Positions 51,398-60,438 of a DNA stretch of 64,000 bases are shown here, in pieces. The position numbers were made by a program, and so were the translations under genes. This DNA comes from Roseivivax lentus (GTDB lineage: Bacteria; Pseudomonadota; Alphaproteobacteria; Rhodobacterales; Rhodobacteraceae): the NCBI RefSeq assembly GCF_900156805.1, contig NZ_FTOQ01000001.1, positions 620,001 to 684,000 on the forward strand, written 5' to 3'. Numbering within the stretch: position 1 is the first letter of the stretch; each line of letters starts with the position of its first letter. The notes under the pieces were generated by a model. It did no database searches. It was given only the letters and a program-made list of their open reading frames with translations, and was not told the origin of the DNA.

Positions 51398-51822
51398 CAG
51401 CCGTAGGTCGCGTCCTCGAGCCGCACGAGCGACAGGAAGCCGGTATCGGGGTCGCGGTAAGCCCCGGTCTCGAGCCTGCCGCGCACCTCGTTCTTGCGGT
51501 TGAAGGGGATCACGTCGATCACCCGCTTGGAATAAACGGCGACGATGTTGAGCGGCCATTCCGCCTCGGTCTCGCAGAAGGGGCAGACCGACATCGGCAG
51601 CGCGGTCAGGACGAAGAAGGTCGCATCGGCCTTGAGCGGCGGGGCCATGTAGCCCTCGAAGGTCACGCGGTCGCCCACGTTGGATTGCGCCCATTCGCTG
51701 AGATTGCGCCCGCCCGCATAAAGATCGCGGATCTTGGCGGCGTCTTCGGCGCGGGCGCGTCCGGCCAGGACCTGCGTGGCGGCAAGGGCGATCCCGGTGG
51801 TCAGCAGGGTGCGGCGGTTCAT
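51397..51822 (-). CDS. Exported protein of unknown function with a CxFC motif
   Basis: A 141-residue protein with a signal peptide (MNRRTLLTTGIALAATQVLA), then a single domain: VGDRVTFEGYMAPPLKADAT, FVLTALPMSVCPFCETEAEW, IVAVYSKRVIDVIPF and VRGRLETGAY. The CPFC and OB-like pattern resemble DUF3299-type proteins; a metal or disulfide role is possible. It starts the ABC cluster; its stop overlaps the ATPase start (TGATG). The ATG at 51822 has AAGGAGCC upstream. Confidence 0.75.
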   Translation of the reverse strand: MNRRTLLTTGIALAATQVLAGRARAEDAAKIRDLYAGGRNLSEWAQSNVGDRVTFEGYMAPPLKADATFFVLTALPMSVCPFCETEAEWPLNIVAVYSKRVIDVIPFNRKNEVRGRLETGAYRDPDTGFLSLVRLEDATYG

Positions 51823-51844
51823 GGCAGGCTCCTTCGTCAATCGT

Positions 51845-51876
51845 GGCGCCCGGCGGTCGCGTGACCTCCGGGCGCC
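51845..51876. repeat. Long stem-loop in front of the ABC cluster
   Basis: Outer arms GGCGCCCGG (51845-51853) and CCGGGCGCC (51868-51876) enclose an inner stem GGTC/GACC around loop GCGT. No T-run follows on the minus strand, and the hairpin ends about 20 bases before the start of the signal-peptide gene. It could be an end point for the phosphatase transcript or shield the ribosome site. Confidence 0.55.
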
Positions 51877-51935
51877 GTTCGGTGGGGCCGGGCCCGGCGG
51901 GTCATGCCCCCGGACCCGGCGATGCGGCGCGAGAC

Positions 51936-53408
51936 CTAATTCGGCGGTGGCGGCGTGGTGCATCACGTGGAAGATCAGGTTCTGCTCGATGGTGCCGTCC
52001 AAGAGGTGCGCCCAGGGGCCCTTGGCGTAGACGGCCACGTCCTCGCCCGAATGGGTTTCGGAGGATTTCGGCACCAGCGCCTGCTGCGGGTAGTCGAGAT
52101 CGGTGGCGTCCTCTTCGGTCACGTTGGGGCGGGTGCCGAAATAGGACCCGTCCGGCTGCTCGATCAGGACCGAGCCGGGACCGTTGAGGTAGCTCGCCAC
52201 CGTGAAGGGCTTGTCATCGGCAGCCAGTTCCGGCTCGCCGTTATGGTCGATGCCGGCGCCGTCGATTCCCATGCAGAGGCCGAGGATGTCCGAGCCGCGC
52301 CCGCAATAGCCGTTGAAGGCGAGCGCGTGTTCATGGTCCGCCGTGACGATGATCAGCGTGTTGGCATCGCGGTCATCTCGTCGGCCATGGCGACCGCATC
52401 GGCGAAGGCCTTCTGGTCGCGCACGACGCGGGCGAGGTTGCCGGCATGGTTGGCGTGATCGACGCGGCCCGCCTCGACCTGCAGGAAGAAGCCGTTTTCG
52501 CCTGCCTTGGCCGACAGTACCTCGATGGCGGCGCCGGTCATCTCCGCAAGGCTCGGCTCGTCGGCGCGGTCGGCCTCGTACATCATGTGGCTGGCCTCGA
52601 AGAGGCCGAGGATGGGTGTGCCGTCGCGCGGCGCGGCGTCGAAGCTCGCCTGATCCATGGCGAAATGCGCGCCAAGGCCTTCGGCGCGTTCGATCAGGTT
52701 CACGCCGTCCTCGCGGCTGCCGCCCTCATCGGCGTGGAAGTTGCGCATGCCGCCGCCCATGGCGACGTCGATAATGCCCGCCTCCATCGCGTCGATCAGC
52801 TGCGTCGCGATGTTCTTCTGTTCGGTGCAGCCCTCGGGCACGGCGGCCTCGAAGTTGCGGTCGACCGTCTTGGCATAGGCCGAGGCGGGCGTCGCGTGGG
52901 TGAGGCGCGCCGTGGAGACGATGCCGGTCTCCTTGCCCATCTCGGTCATGATCTCGTTGATCGAGGCGACGGTGTTGCCGGGAAGGGTGGCGCAATCGCC
53001 GCGCACCACGTTCTCGTTCACGCCGATGATGCCGGCCTTGGTCTTGATGCCCGCCATCATCGCGGTGCCGGTGCCGGCCGAGTCCGGCGTCTGGGCGTTG
53101 ACGTTGTAGGTCTTGACCAGCGCGAGGTTCGGGAAGGCCTCGTGCGGCTGGACGTATTCGTCGCCGAAGCCGCCCTCCTGCTGGCCCGCGAAGAGGCGCG
53201 AGGCGTAGTTGGTGCCGACGCCGTTGCCGTCGGAGATCAACAGGATCACGTTGAGGGCGGTGTTGGTGTACACCTCCTTGGCAAGCTCGGCCGCAAGCCG
53301 CTCCTGCGCGGTGACGAACCATGCGTTGTTCGCCTGGGCAAGGTCTTGTGCCTGAGCCGCCACAGCGGCGGTCAGGGCGAGAGCAGATATCGCGAGGGTG
53401 GTCTTCAT
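51936..53408 (-). pseudogene. phoA: Alkaline phosphatase disrupted by a frameshift
   Basis: The gene starts at 53408 with a signal peptide and has the phosphatase features LNVILLISDGNGVG, the nucleophile TPDSAGTGTAMM, RLTHATPAS and VDHANHAGN. After VAMADEMTAM the frame hits a stop near 52353. The next stretch, in the -1 frame, reads DANTLIIVTADHEHALAFNG, the rest of the enzyme with its metal histidine, so one base is missing near 52368-52371. The C-terminal half stays open into the next gene; an out-of-frame TAG at 51938-51936 suggests a second indel at the 3' end. The gene belongs to the phosphate-stress set; either it is decaying or the sequence has errors here. Confidence 0.85.
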
Positions 53409-53478
53409 CTCTTGGCTCCGTGTGAGAGATCACGGCCAAGGCGCTAAGGGCGGTTCAAGTCAGGCGTGTTAAGGGCGG

Positions 53479-53496
53479 GTGAAACTTTGGTGACGC
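53479..53496 (-). promoter_or_regulatory. Possible PhoB box upstream of phoA
   Basis: On the minus strand CGTCACC, AAAG, TTTCACC gives two 7-base half-sites with the 11-base spacing of Pho boxes, about 70-88 bases before the phoA start. The match to the TGTCAT-type consensus is partial. Confidence 0.4.
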
Positions 53497-53554
53497 CGGG
53501 TGGTCGCGGCAGGCGTCGGCCTTGTCCCAGGGCGTCGCGGTCAGCGCCCGGTCT

Positions 53555-54817
53555 TCAATGTGTGCCGGGGCGCAGGAAGCCCGCGGCGATCGCCGACAGC
53601 GCGACCATGATCGCCGCAACGCCCAGCATCAGGGGCAGGCCGCCCAGCTGGTAGGTCAGGCCGGACAGAAGCGTTCCGGCAAGGCGTCCCGCGGCGTTGG
53701 CCATGTAGTAAAAGCCCACATCCATCGTCACCCGCTCCGCCTTGGTGAAGGACAGGATGAGGTAGGAATGCAGCGAGGAGTTCACCGCGAAGATCGCACC
53801 GAACACGAGCAGCCCGATCACCAGCGTCACGGTCAGCCATGTCTGCGGCGCGCCTGCGACCAGGGCGGCGGCGGCCAGAGCGGCGGGCACGACGGCCAGC
53901 GCCCAGGCCCAGCCGCGTGCGGCGGCGATCAGCTCGTCTTCGGGTCGCGCGCGGGCGCGCAGGATGCGCGGCGCATTGGCCTGCACGAGCCCGTAAAGGA
54001 TCACCCAGCCCGCCATGAAGCTGCCGATCATGAAGAAGGCCGCGCGGTTGCCCTCTATCGTGCCGTCGGACAGCACGGCGTAGAAATAGATCGGGATGCC
54101 GACGACGAACCACACGTCGCGCGCCCCGAACAGGAACACCCGCGCGGCACTCAGCCAGTTCACGTTCGCGGACTTCGAGAAGACCTCGGAGAACTTCGCG
54201 CCCTTGCGGCCTTTCGGCAGGCCCGGCGGCATGGCCCAAAGGACGGCCACCAGGATGAGCGCGAGGATCGCCGCCATGCCGAGCACCGCCCAGGTGAAGC
54301 CGAGCGTGGCCAGAAGGGCCGCCCCCAGCAGAAAGCCCGCGCCCTTGACCATGTTCTTCGATCCGGTCAGCAGCGCCACCCAGCGGAAAAGCCCGCCGTC
54401 TTGCGCGGGCGCCAGCAGCTTCACCGCCGATTTCGACGACATCTTGGCCAGATCCTTGGCCACGCCACTGGCCCCTTGCACCAGCATGACGTAGACGACC
54501 GACAGGCCCATCGCCCAGCCCGGATCGAGCTGCGCCAGCGCGAGCAGCGCCACGACCTGAAGGCCGAGCCCGGCATAGAGCGTCGAGGTCAGGCCGAACC
54601 GCGCCGCGATCCAGCCGGCGCAAAGATTGGTCACCACACCCGCGATCTCGTAGAGAACGAAGAGATAGGCCAGCTGCACCGGCGAGAAGCCCAGCGTGTG
54701 AAAGTGCAAGAGCACCAGCATCCGCAGCGCGCCATCGGTCAGCATGAACGCCCAGTAGGACGCGGTGACCGCGATATAGGCGGACAGCCCCTCGGGTCGT
54801 GTCGATGTGTCGGTCAC
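53555..54817 (-). CDS. arsJ: Organoarsenical efflux MFS transporter ArsJ
   Basis: ArsJ exports 1-arseno-3-phosphoglycerate. The 420-residue, 12-span protein has the marked ArsJ patterns [60 protein letters not shown] and [11 protein letters not shown]-like residues ([15 protein letters not shown]). It overlaps the GAPDH stop by four bases, matching the known arsJ-gapdh gene pair. Confidence 0.95.
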   Translation of the reverse strand: MTDTSTRPEGLSAYIAVTASYWAFMLTDGALRMLVLLHFHTLGFSPVQLAYLFVLYEIAGVVTNLCAGWIAARFGLTSTLYAGLGLQVVALLALAQLDPGWAMGLSVVYVMLVQGASGVAKDLAKMSSKSAVKLLAPAQDGGLFRWVALLTGSKNMVKGAGFLLGAALLATLGFTWAVLGMAAILALILVAVLWAMPPGLPKGRKGAKFSEVFSKSANVNWLSAARVFLFGARDVWFVVGIPIYFYAVLSDGTIEGNRAAFFMIGSFMAGWVILYGLVQANAPRILRARARPEDELIAAARGWAWALAVVPAALAAAALVAGAPQTWLTVTLVIGLLVFGAIFAVNSSLHSYLILSFTKAERVTMDVGFYYMANAAGRLAGTLLSGLTYQLGGLPLMLGVAAIMVALSAIAAGFLRPGTH

Positions 54818-55812
54818 ACCGAGGCCCCGACCATGAAGGCCACGTCCACCAGCCGGTGCGCATAGCCCATCTCGTTGTCGTACCAGACGTAGACCTTCAC
54901 CTGCGTGTCGTTGACGACCATGGTCGAGGGCGCATCGACGATGCCGGACCGCGTGTCATTGGTGTAATCGGCGGAGACGAGCGGCCGCTCCTCGTAGCCC
55001 AGAATGCCCTTCAGCGCGCCGTCGGCGGCGGCTTTGAAGAGCGCGTTGACCTCTTCCGCGGTCGTCTCGCGCTCCACCTCGAAGACGCAATCGGTCAGCG
55101 AACCGTTGAGCAGCGGCACGCGCACCGCATGGCCGTTCAGCCGCCCGGTCAGTTCGGGATAGATCAGCGTGATCGCCGTGGCGCTGCCCGTGGTCGTGGG
55201 GATCAGCGAATTCAGCGCGGACCGCGCGCGGCGCAGGTCCTTCGCGGGGCGATCCACGATGGTCTGCGTGTTGGTCACGTCGTGGATCGTGGTGATCGAG
55301 CCGTGTCTGATGCCGAGCGCCTCGTGAATGACCTTCACCACCGGGGCCAGGCAATTGGTCGTGCAACTGGCCGCCGTCACTATGCGGTGGCGGTCGGGGG
55401 AATAGATATCTTGGTTCACGCCGTAGACGATATTGGCGGCATCCACGTCCTTGACCGGGGCGGAGACGACGACCTTCTTCACCCCCGCTTCGAGATAGGG
55501 CGCGATCGTCGCCTCGGTCTTGAAGACGCCGGTGCAGTCGATCACCACGTCCACGCCCTGAAGCGGCAGGTCGGCGACATCGCGCGCCCCGATGAAGGGC
55601 AGGCGGGTGCCGTCGATGGTCACGCTCCGGGCATCATGGGCGAAATCGGCCTCCCAGCGTCCGTGCACGGTGTCGAATTCCAGCAGATGCGCGTGCATCG
55701 CGGGATCGCCCACGGCGTCGTTGATCCAGGCGATCTCGGCGCCGCGCTCCAGGAGGGGTCTGAGGGCGAGCTTGCCGATACGGCCGAGGCCGTTGAGGGC
55801 ATAGACGGTCAT
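54814..55812 (-). CDS. ArsJ-associated glyceraldehyde-3-phosphate dehydrogenase
   Basis: This 332-residue GAPDH uses arsenate in place of phosphate to make 1-arseno-3-phosphoglycerate, which ArsJ exports. It has the NAD fold start [18 protein letters not shown], the catalytic [18 protein letters not shown] with the cysteine, and the C-terminal [19 protein letters not shown]. It starts with ATG at 55812, overlapping the arsC stop; with its neighbours it forms a complete arsenate export route. Confidence 0.94.
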   Translation of the reverse strand: MTVYALNGLGRIGKLALRPLLERGAEIAWINDAVGDPAMHAHLLEFDTVHGRWEADFAHDARSVTIDGTRLPFIGARDVADLPLQGVDVVIDCTGVFKTEATIAPYLEAGVKKVVVSAPVKDVDAANIVYGVNQDIYSPDRHRIVTAASCTTNCLAPVVKVIHEALGIRHGSITTIHDVTNTQTIVDRPAKDLRRARSALNSLIPTTTGSATAITLIYPELTGRLNGHAVRVPLLNGSLTDCVFEVERETTAEEVNALFKAAADGALKGILGYEERPLVSADYTNDTRSGIVDAPSTMVVNDTQVKVYVWYDNEMGYAHRLVDVAFMVGASV

Positions 55813-56657
55813 GGGGCGGGGCTTTCTTCCTTGGATCGGCCGATATCATCGACGGCCTTCTGCAATGACATCCGGTCGAGCGAAGTGATCGGCAGCGCGG
55901 TGAAGACCGACATCCGGTTGTGGAGGGCGCCGTAGGTCTGGTGGAAGGCGAGGCTCTTCTCGGCATCGGTGCCGACGACCTTCACCGGGTCGGGCAGCCC
56001 CCAATGGGCGCTGATCGGCTGTCCCTGCCAGGCGGGGCAATCCTCGTTCGCGGCCTGGTTGCAGACGGTGAAGACGAAGTCGAATCTCGGCGCATCCGCA
56101 CCCTGAAATTCCGACACGTTCTTGGCGCGCAGCGCCGACACGTCGTGCCCTTTGTCCTTCAGGACCTCGAGGGCGAAGGGGTTGAGCTCTGAGCTGGGCC
56201 GCGTCCCGGCGGAATGGACATTGAACCTGTCCCCGGCCATGTCGCGCAGGATGCATTCGGCGAAGATCGAGCGGGCGGAATTGCCCGTGCAGATGAACAG
56301 GACGTTGTAGCGGCGGTCGGTCATGGCGTCGGTTCCTGCCAGCGATGAAAGCGCATCCGGGGCGCAGATATCCGGGCGCCCGCGACAGCAATCGTTCAGA
56401 AGATAGCCGATGGTCTCGCGCGCGGCGCCGAGGTCGATGGCGTAGCGCAGGGACGTGCCGACGCGTTCCTGGGTCACCAGACCGGCCTGCAGTAGCGCGC
56501 CCACATAGGTCGACAGCGTGTTCGGCTTCAGCCCCAGCGCCCGCGCCAGCTCGGTCGCCGGGACGCGGTCGGGATAGCGGCGCATCAAGAGCCGGAAAAG
56601 CGCCAGCCGCTGCGGGTGGCCCAGCGTCGAGAGGCGATGGGGAATCAGTGTTTCCAT
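55809..56657 (-). CDS. ArsR regulator-arsenate reductase fusion
   Basis: Residues 1-105 are an ArsR-type winged helix ([40 protein letters not shown]), and residues 115-282 are a low-molecular-weight-phosphatase-type ArsC: P-loop [14 protein letters not shown] with the catalytic cysteine, [14 protein letters not shown] with the resolving cysteines. One frame joins both, so a single protein senses and reduces arsenic. It has no clear ribosome site and the start codon overlaps the operator region, so the mRNA may be leaderless. It leads the operon with the GAPDH gene and arsJ. Confidence 0.93.
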   Translation of the reverse strand: METLIPHRLSTLGHPQRLALFRLLMRRYPDRVPATELARALGLKPNTLSTYVGALLQAGLVTQERVGTSLRYAIDLGAARETIGYLLNDCCRGRPDICAPDALSSLAGTDAMTDRRYNVLFICTGNSARSIFAECILRDMAGDRFNVHSAGTRPSSELNPFALEVLKDKGHDVSALRAKNVSEFQGADAPRFDFVFTVCNQAANEDCPAWQGQPISAHWGLPDPVKVVGTDAEKSLAFHQTYGALHNRMSVFTALPITSLDRMSLQKAVDDIGRSKEESPAP

Positions 56658-56679
56658 AATTCATGGATATTTGAAATAT
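56654..56679. promoter_or_regulatory. Candidate ArsR operator at the ars operon start
   Basis: ATATTTGAAATAT at 56667-56679 is a perfect 6-1-6 inverted repeat, centred 16 bases before the ATG of the arsR-arsC gene. CCATAATTCATGG at 56654-56666 abuts it and covers the start codon. ArsR proteins bind such AT-rich dyads, and autorepression is usual in the family. Confidence 0.6.
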
Positions 56680-56900
56680 GGGGCTTGGCAAGTGAAGGTT
56701 TTGTGACGGTCTGCGCGGTTGCCGGGGCGGCTGCGACGGGCCTTGGGCCTGAACGCGCCGCGCCGGTCGCCTGACAGGGCGGCGCGCTCTTTGCCTGCTG
56801 GATCACAGCCGCCTTGGCCGTCCAGGCGCGGGCCCTCAGAAGCGCGCTCCACGTCGCGGCGGGGTATGTGCGGACGCAGACCGCGCCCGCACATGATCCG

Positions 56901-58319
56901 TCAAAGACCCGACAGCGTCGCGCCTTCCACCTCGGTGGCCTCGGCCATCGCGCCGCCCGAGACGTCCACGGACCCTGCGCCGTCGTCCTCCTGCACGACC
57001 TCGAGCGCGGTCTCGCCGTCATCATTGCCGTAGCTCACCATGTCGCGGATCGTGACGGCCACACCGCCCGCGCCTTCCTCTTCGAAGACCGCGCCGACGC
57101 CGCCATTGCCGATGGCCGAGGACCCGAGAACCGTACCGGTCACGTCGCCCGCATCCTCTTCGGACATCTTGTAGCCGTCGTCGTTGTTGCCCGTGGCGGT
57201 GCTGCGCACGATGGACACGACGATGCCGCCCGCACCTTCCTCGTCGAAATCGAGCCCTTCGTCGAGGTTCCGGGCGATCTCGGAGCCGTCCATCACGAGA
57301 TGGATCGAGCCGTCACCGGCCTCGTCCACGTCGAACCCGTCATCGAGGTCGATGCCGAACGCGTAGGCCTCGACCGAGCCGTCCTCGTAAAGATCGACCT
57401 CGCGTTCGATGCAGCCGTCGTCCAGCGTGCCGGTGACCGGGCCGGGAATGTCGGCCTCGGCGACCTCGCCTTCTTCGTATTCCGCCTCGTCGGGATCGGG
57501 CAGGGCGGAGGCCAGCAGGTCCGGGTCGCAATAGGCGCCGTTGTCGTTGAAGGCCGAGGCGGTGACCTCGACGATCACGTCGCCCGCCTGGCCTTCGTCC
57601 AGTTCCACGCCATCGGCGCCGACGCCCGTGAAGACGGAGCGATGGGCGATGAAGGTCACCGACCCCTCCGCGCGCTCGTCCACGCGCAGGCCGTCGGCGT
57701 CGAACTTGCCGTTGCCGGCATCCTCGACGCGCACGTCGCTCAGATGCACGAGGATCGAGGCGGGCGAGCCTTCGCCGCCGCCGCCGGAGCCGCCGCCGCA
57801 TTCATCGGCGAGCGAGCAATCGGAAACGTGGATGCCGTGGTTGGCCACACCCGACACGCTGACATCGTGCAGCACGAGCGAGACGAGCCCGGTCTGGTCG
57901 TCGCGGACATCGACGAAGATGCCCTTGCCCGCGCTGCCATCCGCATCGGCGCGGTTCTCGATGGACCATCCGCCGGGGCCTGCGAAATGCAGCGCGCGCA
58001 AGGTCAGGTCCGCGCCGTTCGACGCGGAGAACAGCGTGACATCGGCCGCGGTCGTCACGGAATTGCCGTTGCCGAAGATCGAAAGCGGTGCCGTGCCGGG
58101 ATAATCCAGCGTCTCGTCGATCGCGATGTCGCCTGCGGCCGTGACGATGATCTGGGCGGGTGCGTCCATCGCGGCGGCTTCCGCGAGGGCCGCGCGCAGG
58201 GAGCCTGCGCCGCTATCGGCGGTGGTGGTCACCAGGATCGGCGCCTGGGCCTGCGCCGGTCCGGCATAGACTGTGAGCGCCAGAACGCTCGTTGCGGCGA
58301 AGCTGCGAAAAGTCATCAT
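56901..58319 (-). CDS. Secreted acidic right-handed beta-helix protein
   Basis: A 472-residue protein with a signal peptide (ATSVLALTVYAGPAQAQ), then the pattern DSGAGSLRAALAEA and a series of short, very acidic repeats such as GADGVELDEGQAGDVIVEVT and DDGFDVDEAGDGSIHLVMDG. This is the sequence style of the parallel beta-helix (pectate-lyase-like) fold, in which the aspartates may bind calcium. No catalytic motif is evident. The ATG pair at 58319/58316 follows a run of G residues. Confidence 0.75.
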   Translation of the reverse strand: MMTFRSFAATSVLALTVYAGPAQAQAPILVTTTADSGAGSLRAALAEAAAMDAPAQIIVTAAGDIAIDETLDYPGTAPLSIFGNGNSVTTAADVTLFSASNGADLTLRALHFAGPGGWSIENRADADGSAGKGIFVDVRDDQTGLVSLVLHDVSVSGVANHGIHVSDCSLADECGGGSGGGGEGSPASILVHLSDVRVEDAGNGKFDADGLRVDERAEGSVTFIAHRSVFTGVGADGVELDEGQAGDVIVEVTASAFNDNGAYCDPDLLASALPDPDEAEYEEGEVAEADIPGPVTGTLDDGCIEREVDLYEDGSVEAYAFGIDLDDGFDVDEAGDGSIHLVMDGSEIARNLDEGLDFDEEGAGGIVVSIVRSTATGNNDDGYKMSEEDAGDVTGTVLGSSAIGNGGVGAVFEEEGAGGVAVTIRDMVSYGNDDGETALEVVQEDDGAGSVDVSGGAMAEATEVEGATLSGL

Positions 58320-58606
58320 ATCCCCCAATCATGGTCTTTCGGGCCCGGATGCGGACCGAGAGGAGGGGTAGCGAGCCTAGATGACACTTCCGTGACAGGC
58401 ACCTGCGGGGTGTATTCCCGCATCGCCCTTCTGCACGCGGTCCGGAGGGTTTGACGGCTGGAAAGGCGTCTTGCGCGATCCGCGCCGGAGGCGAAGAGAT
58501 CGCGGCAGGGTGGCCCTGCGCCCGGATTGCACGCGCCGCGCGGATCGCGCAGGTGTTGCGCGGGACTTACCGCTCCGGTGGCGCGGATCAGGACGGGCCG
58601 GAACCC

Positions 58607-58864
58607 TCAATGCGCGCGGCGGTCGAACCAGAGCCGGAATTCCTGCTCGGGCGCGCCGTACAAACTCGCTTGCTCCAACAAAGCGCCATGCGCTTCGGCG
58701 TCCCTGATCGGTCGCGCTTTCGATGTTTTTTCCCGCTGAACCCAGACCCAGACAACACTGCCGTTCTCGTCGGTCTCTGCAATCAGTCGAACCATGTTGC
58801 ACCCCCAAGCTGCAAGGCTCCGACGGTAAGGAACGGCGATGCGATGGCGCAAGTTTTTTGCCAT
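58607..58864 (-). CDS. Possible small protein of unknown function
   Basis: An 85-codon frame from ATG at 58864, or 63 codons from ATG at 58795 (MVRLIAETDENGSVVWVWVQ). The shorter version reads like a compact soluble protein with normal composition. No family is recognised and no strong ribosome site is seen. Confidence 0.35.
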   Translation of the reverse strand: MAKNLRHRIAVPYRRSLAAWGCNMVRLIAETDENGSVVWVWVQREKTSKARPIRDAEAHGALLEQASLYGAPEQEFRLWFDRRAH

Positions 58865-59291
58865 GGCGTCACGATCTGAGCGAGCGAGTTGGCCAATTCC
58901 GCGCCAATTGGGATCATGGTGACTGCCCGACTTTTGACCATTCCGGTTTGCGGCCCATCCCGAAGCGTCGGGAAAAGCGCGGGCGCCGGGGCGCAGATGC
59001 TGCGCGCGTGAATGGGGCGGGGAAAAGCCCGACTTGCCGCGACAAGGCCTGCACTCCCCTCGGCAGACCCGCTGCGGCGAGGCCTTGAGCGTGGATCTGC
59101 TTGAACCCCGCGTCCTCGATGATCGGGTTGGCTGCCAGCACATCGGCCACCGATCCGAAGGGTCCCTTCGCTCTGCCACCCCGCGGCGTCCCTGTTTGCC
59201 ACCATCGCGACACGAAAACGCGCGTGACCGGTGACCCCCGGGGCGTCCCGCAGCCCCTCCGAATGCGCACGCGCCGATCCGGCGGGACCGG
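58865..59291. other. Intergenic region with no supported gene
   Basis: About 430 bases without a gene that I can support. Open frames on both strands are of the arginine- and alanine-rich kind produced by GC-rich DNA. One minus-strand piece, SVADVLAANPIIEDAGFKQI near 59110-59160, reads like real protein but has no coherent start or end, and could be a gene relic. Confidence 0.4.
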
Positions 59292-59996
59292 TCACACCAC
59301 CTGGATCACGCCCTTGTCGACCGCCAGCACGTAGCCGCGCTTGGCGATGGTCTTGACCAGCAGTTCCGACACCATCTGGTTGCCGAGCCCGTCGCGCAGC
59401 CGCTTGACCCGCGTGGCGCCTGCCGCCTCGTCGCAATCGGCCTCCGACCGGCCCGAGATCATCGCCTCGATCTGCACGCCGGTCAGCATTTCCTCGTCGA
59501 GGCGCGCCTCGGCCAGCACCGCCAGCGTCTCCATCATCGCCTCGGTCAGCTTGAAGCCCATCGTGTTGAGATAGACGGTGTTCTCCTCCCGGCTGATGAC
59601 CAGCGAGGACACCTCGATGCCCGACCGTTCCACCGCGGCCATGCGGCGGTTGAGCGTCACCAGCATCACCAGGAACACCAGCGCCGCGATCAGCATCGCG
59701 GTGGCGAAGATCAACAGCACGAAGATCACCACCCGGTAGCTTTCCAGCGTCTCGGCGAAGGCGGTGCCGGACTGGGCGAGGATTTCCAGAAGCTTGACCT
59801 CGGCCTGCGCGGTCAGGTCGTCATTCTCGACGAAGAGGCGCTCGACCCGGTCGTTGAAAGCGCCCGCATCGGGCAGGGTGAACAAGAGCCACGCGCCGAG
59901 CGCCGCCAGCATGGCGACGATCGCGGCAAGGCCAAGGGTAACGATCCGCACGCCGGAGCGGCGGGACTCAGTAACGGAGGTAGTTGGGTCCGGCAC
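59292..59996 (-). CDS. Membrane-anchored protein with a C-terminal winged-helix-like domain
   Basis: The 234-residue protein has two membrane spans (about residues 16-40 and 88-115) around a short periplasmic loop, then a cytoplasmic domain from about 135: VYLNTMGFKLTEAMMETLAV, the helix GATRVKRLRDGLGNQMVSEL and the wing KTIAKRGYVLAVDKGVI. That ending resembles the OmpR-type winged helix, with the RVKRLRDGLG helix in recognition position. It may be a membrane-bound transcription factor. The start is GTG at 59996, within the end of the preceding gene. Confidence 0.72.
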   Translation of the reverse strand: MPDPTTSVTESRRSGVRIVTLGLAAIVAMLAALGAWLLFTLPDAGAFNDRVERLFVENDDLTAQAEVKLLEILAQSGTAFAETLESYRVVIFVLLIFATAMLIAALVFLVMLVTLNRRMAAVERSGIEVSSLVISREENTVYLNTMGFKLTEAMMETLAVLAEARLDEEMLTGVQIEAMISGRSEADCDEAAGATRVKRLRDGLGNQMVSELLVKTIAKRGYVLAVDKGVIQVV

Positions 59997-60252
59997 TCGC
60001 CTTCCTCTCTTCCAGCCCCGATGCGTCGAACACCGACACCACGTTCAGAAGCGCCCAGCCACCCTCGGCAAGACGCGGTTTCAGCGCTTTGCGGGCGGCG
60101 GCCTTGGTGCAGGCGCCGTCGTCGATTTCAGCCACGCCGTAATGCAGCCGCAAGGGGTTTTCGCGTTTGGCCTTGTAATCGGCGTAGCACGCGGCCTCGG
60201 CCGCCTGTGCGGCGCCAAGCGCGAGGGCCAGGATCAGGATGAACTGTTTCAT
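59968..60252 (-). CDS. Small secreted protein of unknown function
   Basis: A 94-residue protein with a signal peptide (MKQFILILALALGAAQAAEA) and mature part CYADYKAKRENPLRLHYGVA to LNVVSVFDASGLEERKAS. I know of similar short exported proteins in Rhodobacterales but no function. It overlaps the membrane-anchored regulator by 29 bases; the two are probably cotranscribed. Confidence 0.75.
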   Translation of the reverse strand: MKQFILILALALGAAQAAEAACYADYKAKRENPLRLHYGVAEIDDGACTKAAARKALKPRLAEGGWALLNVVSVFDASGLEERKASAGPNYLRY

Positions 60253-60438
60253 GGCCCCGACACTGCGCCAGCCCGCGTCGTCATTCAATAACGCAGGCCC
60301 GCCGGGCGGCGCTATCCGATAACCGCGCCGCTGTCATTGAGCGACCGGACGGGACCGGGCGAGCCTAGGGGCATTCGGCGATCCGGCCCCGCGCGGGCAG
60401 ATCGGACCGCCTGCCGCAAAAGCCAGAAGGAGGTTCCC

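Noticed and set aside
58783-59436. A 217-codon minus-strand frame
   Set aside because: It has shadow-like composition, no ribosome site and no family features; only a short overlapping piece looked protein-like.
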